From Gliomastix tumulicola (taxonomy: Eukaryota > Ascomycota > Sordariomycetes > Hypocreales > Bionectriaceae), in contig BCHX01000002.1 of assembly GCA_001599755.1 (NCBI GenBank), positions 1,612,001 to 1,676,000 of the forward strand: DNA of 64,000 nucleotides, read 5' to 3'. Position numbers and translations under genes: made by a program. Positions 25,331 through 36,948 of this stretch are shown here, piece after piece; position 1 is the stretch's first letter; each line of letters opens with the position of its first letter. Under the pieces are notes generated by a model, which saw only the letters and a program-made list of their open reading frames with translations, was not told the DNA's origin and did no database searches.

Positions 25331-26124
25331 AACATGATGGAATCTGGAAACCAGAACGACGAAATGGGGCCGAGGCTCCCTTGTTTCTTCTATCCCTTCA
25401 ACCCTTGCACTTTGTTCCCCTTGCCGCATATCCATATCAGTTCTGTCTTCTATTATCACCATCACCGGCCCCCGATTCCTTCATTTCGCTGATCGATGGA
25501 GAGCAATACCCAGTCTTGCCCTCGATCGATCGCCACGCCATCGCACGACAACGAAATCTTCTATTGGCAGGCAAGCTGCCCGGCATGGCCCCCTTAGGGA
25601 ATTTCACCGCCGAAGGATTCGTTGCCTGGACTTCGGTGAAGCCGCCCAGGCGCACCAAAGTCCAACCAGTTCGCACAACGGCGACTGATTTCAGTGGTTC
25701 ATGAGGAAATTCTCCGTAGCCTGCTTCTCTCCTCATCAATGACGGGCCACGTGTCCTGCCGGGTATGTGTGTCTCTCTTCTGGTGTGCTTTCTCGTCTTG
25801 CTCTCAGGCGAGAAGGAGCCCGCGTGGCGTCCAATTGTCATACTTTGATAAGCCCTTACGTTGAACGTGACGCAGGTTGTCGTCGGGACCTCTACCTTAC
25901 TGCTTAGGTAAGACGTCCCCGACGTGCCCGCGTGGCAACACACACAGTTTGCATGATTTGCCAGTCTCGAGAGATCTAGACCTTTGGTTACATCTATGGT
26001 GTGGGATGGGACGGGATGCGTTGCCACCTCAGCTCACCACACCACCCATCCGTGCCCTATTCCTCAGTCGTTCCGTAGTCAGTGATGGAGGGCTGACAGG
26101 TCCCGAGACGGGGGCACCGTGGGA

Positions 26125-26151
26125 GACCACCACCACCACCACCACCACCAG
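26125..26151. repeat. ACC/CAC trinucleotide repeat
   Basis: About eight uninterrupted ACC units occur between GGGAGA and GCTTCG. The tract lies outside supported genes. Confidence 0.95.
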
Positions 26152-27580
26152 CTTCGACGCCGTCACGAGGAGGTAGCAAGAATCCTTCTTCTGAGGCGTC
26201 TTCCGTATACTCTCTCCTTTTCGCCCCCTTCCAACCTCTTCGTCCCCCCCTCCCGAATCCTTTCTTACACGATATGCAGCAGCACAACGAACAGATGCCA
26301 TGCCGACATTCAGGGGAAGCAGTTCCAGCCCGCCGCCGTAACCGACCAATACGACCCAAGGTTCGACCTTCTCCCCACCCACGAGACGTCCTCGGGCCCC
26401 CAACGATGATTTCAAAGACGGGGAAGTGCTGTACATGCCCCCTCTGTGCAACCAACACAAGTCAAAACAGTCGTCAGGATGAAAGGCCCCCCCAAAACCC
26501 GAACACAAGGGAAGCAGAGGGAGAGAGAAACGAGCACACCACCCGCTGGGAAAGACCGGTGATCATCGTGATCTCGATTCGTTGCATCTTGCTAGCTTGT
26601 CCCACCCTTCTCTACCATCCTTGCTCCCCCCCTTCCCCTCTCCCCGCATTGTATATAGCTATTATCAAACAGACCACGGCTAAGGTTTTCGGAGCGGGAG
26701 AGGGCTGAGGGATGACGGCACTGGTATGGAGCGATGTAGCCCAACTGCAACCCAAATCACACTTGAGGAGAATGACGCCGTCCTAATCTATCACGTCGGC
26801 CGCTCATCCTGCATTCTGGGATCCGGTTCGGACGGAGGCCGACGTGGGAACTGGAACCTGGACAAGGACGCACGCAAGGAAGCGTTGTCGGCGTTTCTGT
26901 GGGTAGGTAACATCTAGATGTGATGTGATGTGATATGGTGGTCATCAGGAAGGAATTTCATACCACACACACTTCTTCGTCCCTCCCTCCCTCCCTTAAT
27001 CAACGGAGCAGCGGTCAGGAGGAGGGATCCATATCCCGTCCAATATTTGCAGCCCTCTGTGATATTTCTTGCATCGACACCTATAGCAGGACGAGGCGCT
27101 TTAACTACTGTACTGGGTAAAAGAGGGCCACTCCGTTTCTTTTTCGCCACAGGGGCCTCAGAGTCCGGGTTCTGATCCAACTGCTTGTTTCGATTTTCCG
27201 TGGCGCTGTCGGCTTCGTTTCGAGGCAAGACCTGCCGAACCCTACGTAATCCCACGAAAAACGTGGGCAGGGCCTGATTTTCCGAAAGAATCGTCCGACA
27301 AAGACGTCAACGTGAACCCCTCCCTTGCTGACCCGAACGTCCCTTCCTCCCTCGCTCCCTGCGCTGCAGACGATAGAAAAGTAAATGTGACGGAGCTTGT
27401 GACGGATGGACTGATAGAGGCGGAGGACCCGTCCGTCCCAGTCGGAGCCGCTGGGAAGACCACCCTGATGAAACCCCTCTATGCACGTTATTTAGAAACA
27501 GAAAGAAGAAGAGCCAGGAAGAAAAAAAAAATAGTGTGTGGTGTGTCTGCGAGAGCCACTCACACTATATGCATGCGACG

Positions 27581-27595
27581 CACACACACACACAC
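27581..27595. repeat. CA microsatellite
   Basis: Seven CA units are followed about 75 bp later by a GA run (about 27669-27684). Both are simple sequence in gene-free DNA. Confidence 0.9.
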
Positions 27596-28146
27596 TTACA
27601 GAAGTAGTAACTATAACACACGCCTCCCTATGCACACAGATCCATGCCATGCATCCCTACACCACATGAAGAGAGAGAGAGAGAGAAAAAAAAGTTCACT
27701 GCACAACGACGTGGATCTAAGAAAAATGTCGGGAAGAATGTGAAAGAACAGTCAAGATCCTCGGAACGACGGGCAGGGTACTTGTCGAGTACTTCGAGGG
27801 TACATCAAGGGATACTTTTGATGCAAGGAGAGGAATAGAAGCAGTCATGCCACCCCCCCAATCGTTGCCGTCACATTTGTGCCTTTCTGTTCTACGTCGG
27901 GATGGCGGGATGCGCACCGTCAACCAGTATTGGCAGCCAAATTATTCCTCAATAGTAGTCAGTTCTTTTTGCCGTCGCACAACAGCTATTGTACGCAGGC
28001 ACTGGTGAAATTTCATTTAGACAGGGCCGTACGGTGCAAAACCCCATTAAGCGACAGGCAGACTTTTCGGCATGCGTCTCGATGTGTGACAAGGCACCAT
28101 TGAAGCGCAAAGGTCGGCCGGAGGACCGAAGGCCAGTGTCAGAGCG

Positions 28147-28168
28147 AGTGTGTGTGTGTGTGTGTGTG
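28147..28168. repeat. GT microsatellite
   Basis: About ten GT units lie between GAGCGA and GCTCGAAG. Confidence 0.95.
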
Positions 28169-31100
28169 CTCGAAGAGGAAAGCAAAGCAGGACAGGGGGG
28201 GAGGGGGTGGCGGAGGGGTAAAAAAAAAAAAGATGCATCTTGAATGTGCATGCATGCATGTATGTCCATGCATCCCAAGCTCCTCCCCCTCTCCGTGCGC
28301 CCTCCCACGGCGATCCTTGCTTACTCTGACATACTCCTTACAACGCCCGTGTATTTTGGTATCACAGGAGTCACGATGACGTTATTTTGGCCATTGTCCA
28401 GCGCCCGCGATCGCATGCTTCGGCTGATCTTATCACGTTCTGTACCTGTCGGCGCCAAATGACGAGCCATACGACGTCCCTCTCGGAGAGAAGTAGCGGA
28501 AGACCTTTTGAGATAGGAGTCCGTGGCACCGCCCATCTGCAGATCACTGTATGTGGTGCAAGTTACGAGCCCTTGGTCCAAGACCTTTTGCTGCGAATCA
28601 CGAGGGCCCCCGAGGTGCGCCCAGGACAGAAGAACTATTTCCCTCGTGTCAACAGGCTTGGCTATGCCCTCCGCCAGAATCCTGCTGAGGGCGCCAGGCG
28701 GAAGAGCTATGTGTGTGTGTCAACTAGCCACCCCTTAGGTTCCGTGTCACCGGTACCACGAGCAGGTGAGTATCTTGAGGGTGGTGAGATCTCTATGCAG
28801 CACATCGAGCGCCAGATGATCAGCCCGCCACGTCGTGGGTCACGATAGGCACGGTGTCGGGCTGGTCTCGTGCGAGAAGGATGCAAGCCCAATCACTCCT
28901 CCTGCTGACCCCGAAGGCCCCGGCTGCATCAATCGTGACCAGCTACATGGAAGTGATCGGGGGAAGGAGGCGAGTTCTGGCCTGCCGGGCGTGGGAGAGG
29001 CTCTGCGCGTAGGAACTCAGGGGGCGGGTAATTCTCCGGCCTGCTCGGCTGTGGCTGCTGGGACGAGGCTCAGACTGGAAGGCCATTGGCCTGGGCGATG
29101 TGACTTTGAGGGTCGCTGGCGCAGGGCACCGGCATGAGCATTGATATCAACATCGTCAAGCAACTGGCACTAACTCTAGCACAGGGGTACACCTCTGCCG
29201 GAACCGGGAACCAACCTTAAAGACCCTAGCATGACTGCTATTAGCGCAAGGCGGGAGCCATTGCGAGGCCGGGGAGCGGACTGCCATTGGTGCCCATCGA
29301 GGCGAACCATGACTGTCTGTCTCAGTGCTCAGATCCTTCAGAACCCCAGGATCCCTCAGATCGAACTAATCACGGGCAGAGGCTACCAAGTGAAAACGTA
29401 GATGCCTCTGTGTCTGTCTGTAGTTGCGTGTAGTTGCGCGCAGAACGTCGGCCGGACCCTTCGGCTGGGAAGCCTCGTCAGATGCTCTTGTGCTTGGCTC
29501 GATGACCAGCGTAGCCTCGATCACCGGCGCATCCACGACTCCAACTCGAATCGAAGGGAGGCGCGACGTGTCTTGTGCCCTGCAGTCTGGTGACATTGCA
29601 GCACGCCAGGCGGCAGTGAAGGAATGCCTGGCTGCATGTGTGTCGGCGTATTGGGGTCTGGTAGGAACCGCCATGTCCAAGTCTCGCGTGGGGAAAATGC
29701 AAGGCAACGAGGGAGGGTTGGTCTATCAAACGGTAAGTGGAAGTACCTTGAATACGAACGAGGGATGTGCAAGATGGGAACTACTAGTGAGATCGGAGGG
29801 GCGGATGTCTCTACGGTCGAGGCGGGGTGTAGATGTAGAGCAGGTACGATGCAATGCGCGCGATGCATCTGCGTGTTTGTGGCTGCTGTGCGTGATGGAG
29901 GGTGAGTGACAGTTGGCGATGCATCCGAAGTACCCCAGCGTCAACCCGCTGTGGTGGGAAGGAAGGCAGGCTAGTCCCAGTAGGACAATGGCTGCATGTT
30001 GCAGCCTCAGCTCGACGCAAGGTAAGCTGCTCTTGGCCACGCCGTGACCAGGTCGTGTGCGCCGCTGGCGCCTGGAGGACGCACCTCTCGGGGCGGGGAT
30101 TTTTGGCCATCGCGCGGCTTCCGCCAGGCTCAAACAGGCGGCAAGGCGGGATATCGGTTGGTGAGAGAGGGAGAGGGAGGGAATGACAGGAAGCAAAGCC
30201 GATGCGACGGATTGGTCTAGAAAGAGGGGGATGCAAGCAAAGATCGAAAGAGGATAAAGAGGGGGAGGGGCGACGTGAGGTTGTTGGCTCGAGTGCTGCT
30301 TATGTAAGAGATGAATCAGGCAGTCTCTGACGGCCAACGGGACAACGTGACGCGAAAATGCCACCTGCCGTGGGAGAAGGATGCCCTGATGGCTTGACCA
30401 GAAAAGACAGGTCTTCCGATACTCGATGCACGCCAGAACCCACCGCTCAGCGCTAGGTACCTCAGCCTGATCCTTTCTGACATATCCCGCACCTTGCTGG
30501 CGGCCCTCCCTGTCCCAGGCATGCACTCGCCATGCAGGTGGTGCGGGTGTGCGGAGGAGTGGAAGTAGAGGAACCATGGGAAACCTGAAAGGCTCATCTC
30601 CGGCGCAATGGGAATTCCTTCCAATCTCCCATCCTCTACCATCCAATTCTTGCTTTGGCATCCCGAACGCCGTACGGCCTCCGGAACAACGGGCGGCACA
30701 GCGTGCGACATGCCTTACCACCGGCCGCGTGCATCGGGCGTTGCATCTGCATCGCTGATGTTGGTGGAAAGGGTGTGGAGGAACGGGAGTCGCGGATGCA
30801 GGCCAGGGACATGCTGGCAGAGACCGGCTCCAACACATGGATCAGCACACACTGCGGTGCCCGGGACCTCTTCGGATAGGCTGATCCCGAGTTCGTCTAC
30901 CATTTGACGGAGCATGTCGGGACTTTTTGCCAGGTGACAACCTGACGACCGCCCAGTCCTCCGTCTTCTTCGTGGATGATGGGAAACGATAAAGACGTGT
31001 CACAAAAGCCACTGGATCATGCGGATCCAGGACATCCGCCGTGCTTTCCCATCCCTACCTCAACATTCCCATCCTCTGTGAAAGTAGTCTCCATCGCCTT

Positions 31101-33679
31101 GCAGGAACTGGGCGACTACGAACACGCCCACCTCTGTCCACGCGTACTCGTAGTGTATGGGTGACACGTAGCCCACCACTCAATCTGGAGGAGCGGCAGC
31201 TGAACGCGAAGTTTTTTTTTCATGATGCCGAACCAGACAGGCAGGAGCGTCTGGCGGAATGCTGACAGGCCCAAAACATGGCCGCAAGGGCAGAGATGCT
31301 CCGATCAGGATGGCCAACACACACGAGGCACCGCACGCGCCGCCCTTGCTCGCCACCTTTCGCGTTTTGTCTTTCCCCCGCCATGTCTTTTTCTTGCACG
31401 CAACAGCCGTCATGGGACAGCGGGCCGCCTCTATGAAGACCCAGATGCAAAGTAAGTGCTGCTCGCAAGGAGTGCAGAGACGCGCAATGGCCGCATTCAA
31501 CTAACGATTGACGAACAGACTGCACCTGCACTACGCATCGCGACTTCGCACCGGAGAGGGAAATACGCGGATACGAAGGGGCCCAAGCAGTCGCGCTAGT
31601 TCGTCCTCAATTCACGGGAGAGAATCTCTCTGCGCTCGGGACGACGCGATGGCAAAGAAGAAACCTACACGACCATCCAGTGACCCGGGCTGACTGCGAG
31701 GTCTAGACGAGACGACGGTGTTGGGCCATCGAACTCTCTTCTTTGGAGACGTCGTCGCCCGGGCCGTCTTGGTGATGAAAGCAGCGGATCAGGATGAAGT
31801 CACCACCAGGCACACTCGGGCACGGCACCAGCACGAGCCGGCCGGGCTTCCCACGGCCATAGTGACCGACGCGCTGTGGCGACAATGTTCGGCCGCTCGT
31901 CGGTGGATGCTTGCGGTGATGCCCTCGAATCTTTATCTTGAACAGACTCTAGCGAACCCCACGTTGTCCATGTCCACAACGAGGCTGGATTCGGTCTAGA
32001 TGTGTCTTGGGCCGTGGATCCGGCCAAGCCATATTGCAATCCATCAACGGCTTTTCCTTCCATTCTTCTCTGCTCGGCGGCATCGAGAATCGCGATCGCA
32101 CGGTGCTCAGATGATGGTCACGGCGACTCGTGATGCGTCGTTATCGGGTTCCGGTCGGTGCTGCATGCGCATGTTGGTTCTTGTGGTCTTGCGTGCCCTG
32201 GGTGCGTAAGCTAGTCAACCGCAGTCCATCAGAGGAGCCCGCAGAACAGATAGCCAATGGGTTGAGGTACGTGTGCACGAGCGTGGCGAGGTCAATCTCA
32301 TCGTCATCATGTGACGGAAGACTCACCAGCCGTCGTAAGAAACATCAGCAGAGAGGCCTCATCCTCGGTGTCTTGGGGGGGATAATCGGCTCCAGGCTCC
32401 CCGCTCTGGAGTCTGGGCGGTCTGGGCTCAGGCTGTCCGGCGCTGTGAGTGGCCGACGGGGCTCACTGTCAGCTGCTGATAGCGGCCGTCCGTCCAGCGC
32501 CGATAAGCCCGATAAGCCACCAGATGTCCCCCCTAAGAAGGCCTACGAAGGCCTAAAGAGGTCGAACGGGGGCCCAGCCCACGAAGCCCCCACCCTCGTT
32601 TCTCAATGATGAGTGATGGACAGGGGCTCATCAACAATCCATGATGAACGCCTCTGCTAATCTTATGAGATTGATGAGCGAAGCTGCGAACCCTCTGCCA
32701 TTTGCTACAGGAGGAGCGACAGCCTCCACCTCCAGTCTTAGACTTGGCCCCGGCGTCCTAGCAATAATAAAGTCTTGGATTTCGCGTTAGTCTCATTTGT
32801 CTATGATGATTGCCGTGCTACTGGAAACCTTAGCGTCGGGGTCAAGGAGGTACCTGCACCGCCATACAATTTGACGCGTAAGGGCATGTCTTGGAAGAGA
32901 GGCGGTGATGGCGGACGGGGTTCAGCGCCGCCCGCGCCCCCCGAACGCTAACAGCCTAACACCCTCACTCTCATCTCAAACTCAGCCCATGTCTCACTCG
33001 ACGACTTTCCTCACCGTTTTCAGGATTTCCTTTTTTTATTATTCTTGCCGGCCTTCTCGTTTCACTCCCCGCACTCGTAGACGCAATTTCCACTTTCGCG
33101 TGCGTGCAATTTTCTCGCCGCTGCCTGCTTCGTTGTTTCACCGGGAGGGAGTTCCTATTCTTGGCCTCGGACAGGGAACAGGCGCATTCCACCAATACCG
33201 CAGGGACGGTCAGGCCAGGGCATTGACCATTCCTCTTTCCTCAAACCAGGCCTCTAGCCTCGTCTGGCTCTCGTATTTGCTCCCGTCTCTTTCTCTGCAA
33301 GCGGGAGGAGAGCTGCCTCTGTTCTTGTTTTGGCTGTTTTGGCTGTTTCCCCATATACCACTTCGTCGCTGCGCAAATGCATCTCCGGGAGCAGTCGAAA
33401 CATCTGTGACCCTCCGCGTCCGGACTTCCTCGCTGATCGCCGGGAAGGGGAGCAAGGCCAGCCACAGCAGCCTGGAGAGGGAATAGCCGGTCTTTCAAGG
33501 AATTGAAAGGGAACAAGCGACCCATCTGGTATATCGACGGGCATCGCTCTTCTTTTTCTTCCTGTCGCTGTCGCGTTGGTCCGGCTGTCCATCCGCTTGG
33601 AACCGAACAGCCTGTTTAGCCCTCACCGACGTTGCCCGGGTCGCCACCTCGAATTCAGCGCAACAGCAACAAGCAAGCC

Positions 33680-35305
33680 ATGGCGACCACATTCCACAAC
33701 CACGCCCTGGGCCACCAGGGCAGGATCAGCAAGTACAAGGCCCGGAGCACCGTCAAGCCGATATTGAAGAAACTGCACTCATCGCACTCGGAGAAGAACT
33801 CACTGGACCTGGACCGTGGATGGGAGGAGCAGCATACGCAGCTGGGGTACACCAACCGCACCAGCCACGATAACCAATCGTCGGCCGATGCGCTATTTGG
33901 GCCGTACTCACCCACGACTTTTCAGCCGCCGACGGGACGTGGCACTCGCGATGTCAGCTTCGATCTATCCACTGCTGATCTTATGAAGGCGTCGACGACA
34001 ATCACTACCGGAACCGCCACCACCACCACCACCACCACCACCTGCAGCACACTCAACTCCACCTCGGCTACATCCGCATCATCCTCCACCGCGGCCTTCT
34101 CCAACAACGGTAATAGCAGCAATAGCAACAACAATAACACCTCCAACCCGGCCGTCTCCTCCTCCAAGCTTCCCTATCACCATACCCGCTCAACCAGCGG
34201 CACCTCTCAGTTCTCCGTCGCCACGTCAAATAGCGGTCGCAACGGCTCCTTCGTGCATCCCTTCCAGCAAACACCCCGCACCTCGTCACCGCCACTCCTC
34301 ACCTACGCCGCCTCGTCAGCCTCTGTCGACAACAACCCGCAGCGAGACTATCCTCCGAACACCATCAGCGAGGACGACGACAACCTCGACCCCCTCGGCA
34401 TCCCCATCTCGACGACGGGCTCCTCCGGCGTACGGGTGTACCAGTCCTCTCTCTCACAATCGCAGTCGCACGCGAGTCATCGCGGACCCCCTCCAGCTGG
34501 CAGTCAGCGGGCCAGCTCAATGTCAGATGCGATCCCGACCATCCGCACAGCACACGGTCGGACCAGTTCGGGGTCCATTCCACGCCTGGTGACGACGACG
34601 ACCAACAATAGCACCGATGCATCACCCTCGATTCACGGACGTGCAAGTGAGACAGGCCATTTCGGGAATATCACGCCGTCAGTCACAGTCGTCGACGAGT
34701 CGCCCCTCTCCGCCGTCACCAGCGCTGCATTCGGTATGTCTCCGCAGATGTCCACCGGTACCTCCTCCTCAAACCACCCAATGTCGCCGCTCCGGAGCTC
34801 CCTCGACATGACGAATTTCCGTATACGATCCCGCAGCGACGTCGACACGGCCACACGACAGGAGCATGTCCGTGCGGCCCGCCGGAAGTTCGAGGAGAAG
34901 GAGAAGGCCAAGGAGGAGAAGTATGCGCGCGAGCAGTCCCGCAAGCGCGAGCGTGCAGATTCTAAGGAAGCACATCGCCTCGAGAAGGCACAGTCCCGTA
35001 ACAGGGGATCCCACAGTGCCAGAAACTCGTCCAGCGATGCGCGACCGTCGTTCACCCGCAAGAGCACCAACCACAGCAGACTCGACGAACAAGACGAGAA
35101 GATATCCCTGTCGGGTGCGGATCAGGACCTCTCTGGTCGGCTCTACGAAGACACGGCGCCGGCAGCATCAAGTCATCCGCGGGCTGACGATGTCCACTTC
35201 GAGTCATCGAAGAGGAGTAGATCTGGAAAGCGGAAGTCGACAGGCACCTGGACTGCATTCATGTTGTGGCTTAGGACGAGGCTACTGAAGCTCGGCAGAC
35301 GGTAG
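33680..35305 (+). CDS. Large disordered fungal protein of unknown function
   Basis: A single exon encodes 541 residues from an ATG in good context (AAGCCATGGCG). The frame extends 16 codons further upstream but without an ATG. The N-terminus is basic and motif-like: RISKYKARSTVKPILKKLH, then SEKNSLDLDRGW. I associate this block with a conserved Pezizomycotina protein without known function. Residues of about 105-200 are a Thr/Ser/Asn-rich tract encoded partly by ACC and AAC repeats. Near 390-450 there is a charged, probably helical coiled coil (RKFEEKEKAKEEKYAREQSR). The C-terminus is basic and amphipathic (KRSRSGKRKSTG, then a Trp/Leu/Arg-rich end), which could act as a membrane or nucleic-acid contact. 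No enzyme motif is visible. Confidence 0.78.
   Translation: MATTFHNHALGHQGRISKYKARSTVKPILKKLHSSHSEKNSLDLDRGWEEQHTQLGYTNRTSHDNQSSADALFGPYSPTTFQPPTGRGTRDVSFDLSTADLMKASTTITTGTATTTTTTTTCSTLNSTSATSASSSTAAFSNNGNSSNSNNNNTSNPAVSSSKLPYHHTRSTSGTSQFSVATSNSGRNGSFVHPFQQTPRTSSPPLLTYAASSASVDNNPQRDYPPNTISEDDDNLDPLGIPISTTGSSGVRVYQSSLSQSQSHASHRGPPPAGSQRASSMSDAIPTIRTAHGRTSSGSIPRLVTTTTNNSTDASPSIHGRASETGHFGNITPSVTVVDESPLSAVTSAAFGMSPQMSTGTSSSNHPMSPLRSSLDMTNFRIRSRSDVDTATRQEHVRAARRKFEEKEKAKEEKYAREQSRKRERADSKEAHRLEKAQSRNRGSHSARNSSSDARPSFTRKSTNHSRLDEQDEKISLSGADQDLSGRLYEDTAPAASSHPRADDVHFESSKRSRSGKRKSTGTWTAFMLWLRTRLLKLGRR
34016..34046. repeat. ACC repeat encoding a poly-threonine run
   Basis: ACC units in frame give a run of eight threonines within the disordered part of the 33680 gene. 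It is a candidate length-variable coding microsatellite. Confidence 0.9.
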
Positions 35306-36151
35306 GACCAGTCTGCCAGCGCTGTGGCTGATCAGAAGAGGAAGCTCCCGTACAGAGTTCGGAGACGCAAACGCCGCGTGTCTTTTGCCGCCTACACTTA
35401 TAAGACCCGGCTGAGGCGGACAGGAAAGGGAAACAACACGGGCATTGGCCCACAACGACCAGGACATTGGTGACCGTCACGCTTCCCCGAGGGTACATCG
35501 GGCGAGTTGGCACCAGGCTGGAGGCAACAACTCTCCCATTTATTGGGAGGACTCTTGACGCTGGGCTCTTCGCCCAGTCTGACTTTTGATTATTCTTGCA
35601 TGGCGCTGGGGACTGGAGAGTTCCTCCAACTGAACTTCTTTGAGATTTATATCCTGAATATCCAGCGACTTTGTTTTCTTGACATTCTTTGCATACGGGT
35701 TGGGAATGATGGGCACTATCTGGATTGGTTCATCGGATACTTGCACTTCTGATTGCACTGCATTTTAGTCCATCTTTCAGCATCATATAGGCCATCTGTT
35801 CATTCCGGTATCCTTGGGTCAATGCCTCCACTGCTGTCTTGGAGACTGGTTATCAAACCACTGGAGCGAGGGAAGGTCTGGTTGACACACAGATGGACAA
35901 GACCTTTTTGGGTACAAAGGAACCGGAACGCACGCGACTTGTTGACGGCGAACGTTGACGGACGCAACAAAAAGGAGTTCATACCTGCCATTTCATGGAG
36001 CTACCGTCAGGCGACCACGGGTTGGGATCGTTGCGCGGGCCGAGGGGCCTGACCAAGCATGAGACTCAATCCCAAAACCATGTTCATCCATCAATCATAT
36101 TTATGCCCTCGTGCTGTGCTCTCGTGATCTAAAATATGAAGCTGTGCCAAG
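35306..36151. other. Intergenic, 3' of the 33680 gene
   Basis: No supported coding sequence lies here. The stretch presumably holds the 3' untranslated region and terminator of the upstream gene. It becomes AT-richer towards 36150. Confidence 0.5.
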
Positions 36152-36861
36152 ATGGGTCAGGTTCAGGAGGAGGAACATCAGTCCATCCTCCTTCTATCCA
36201 CCGGACCATGCGTGACCTGGCAGGTTCAGCTCATCCGCCTCGGCACATCCACCGTCTATACAGCTGAGTCAATGACGTCCTGGCTCTTTGGTAAGGCGGG
36301 TTCGAGCTAGAGGGGGAGATGTCTGTCGTGCAGTAGCTCCTGCAAGATGATCCTGACGCCGCATAGATCCACGACGAAGACATGGGATGTACATATTGGC
36401 CGTTTGTGATTCAGCTCCACTGTCGTTTTGTAAAAACCAATACTTGAGGCCTGACAGGGATGCTCAACGCCCGAAGTCTGGAGCCAAGTGATATATACCA
36501 CTCGGGTCACGGTCCACCATCGTCAAGCACGAGGAGGAGCTTGAAGAGCTTCGGGGAAGCGTTCTCCTTTGGGCGACAGCTTGAGCGTTGGCTCCCGTCT
36601 ACCATTTCGGACTCGAGGGCGAAAAGACAGGATCTTGTCGATACTCTAAAGCCAGTCGAGAAGATCAATCCTAAGCAGAAGATCTCGATTGAGCCAAGCC
36701 AGCTCTCTTCTGCTGTAGATGGATCATTGAGATCCGTCATCCAGCGTAAGGTTCTTCGTTATAGGTGAGCTAGTGATACAAAGGACGGTACACAGGGCTG
36801 ATGGATTGTCGCAGGCATTGGCCTTGATGCAGCATATCCGAGCACGATTCAGGATAGTTGA
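36152..36861 (+). CDS. Candidate three-exon small protein, unknown
   Basis: The model is 36152-36290, 36458-36745 and 36815-36861, giving 157 residues. Donors are GTAAGG at both introns, and acceptors are CTGACAG and GTCGCAG. Phases match and no internal stop occurs. The middle exon is the best supported, as it has a normal amino-acid balance (SLKSFGEAFSFGRQLERWLP, DTLKPVEKINPKQK). The first intron is long (167 bp) and its branch site is unclear. An alternative is that only the middle exon is real and the ends differ. I recognise no domain. It converges on the crotonase gene, with under 100 bp between the stop codons. Confidence 0.32.
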
Positions 36862-36948
36862 GGACAGTACAGAGGGTGACATTCTTATTAATCGTTTCAT
36901 CCGTCATCCTCTCAGAGACCGGACACTCGACCTAAGCTTCGACTTCAG

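Larger units (their letters stand above)
21811..33679. other. About 12 kb gene-poor region; no supported gene
   Basis: No reading frame here convinced me. The longest, 29726-30838 minus (370 codons from ATG), is rich in Cys, His, Arg and Pro, has long stretches without Asp, Glu or Lys, and overlaps several frames on the other strand. Visible structure includes a short TTACC array at about 22097, a CCTGCCCTGGGC-type degenerate repeat at 25085-25330, microsatellites between 26.1 and 28.3 kb, a TGCATGCATGCATG palindrome run near 28245, and paired GATAAG motifs at 32501-32517. The last kilobase is pyrimidine-rich and is probably the promoter and leader of the 33680 gene. Confidence 0.55.

Noticed and set aside
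29726..30838. 370-codon ATG-initiated frame on the minus strand in the gene-poor block
   Set aside because: It is rich in Cys, His, Arg and Pro with long stretches lacking Asp, Glu and Lys, overlaps frames on the other strand and matches no family I know. Transcript data could reverse this.
32905..33486. 193-codon plus-strand frame before the 33680 gene
   Set aside because: The low-complexity Ser/Leu/Phe-rich sequence corresponds to pyrimidine-rich leader DNA of the next gene.
9666..33679. Idea that the gene-poor block is a degraded transposon (RIP) island
   Set aside because: It is not markedly AT-rich, and no reverse transcriptase, transposase or terminal repeats were seen by eye.
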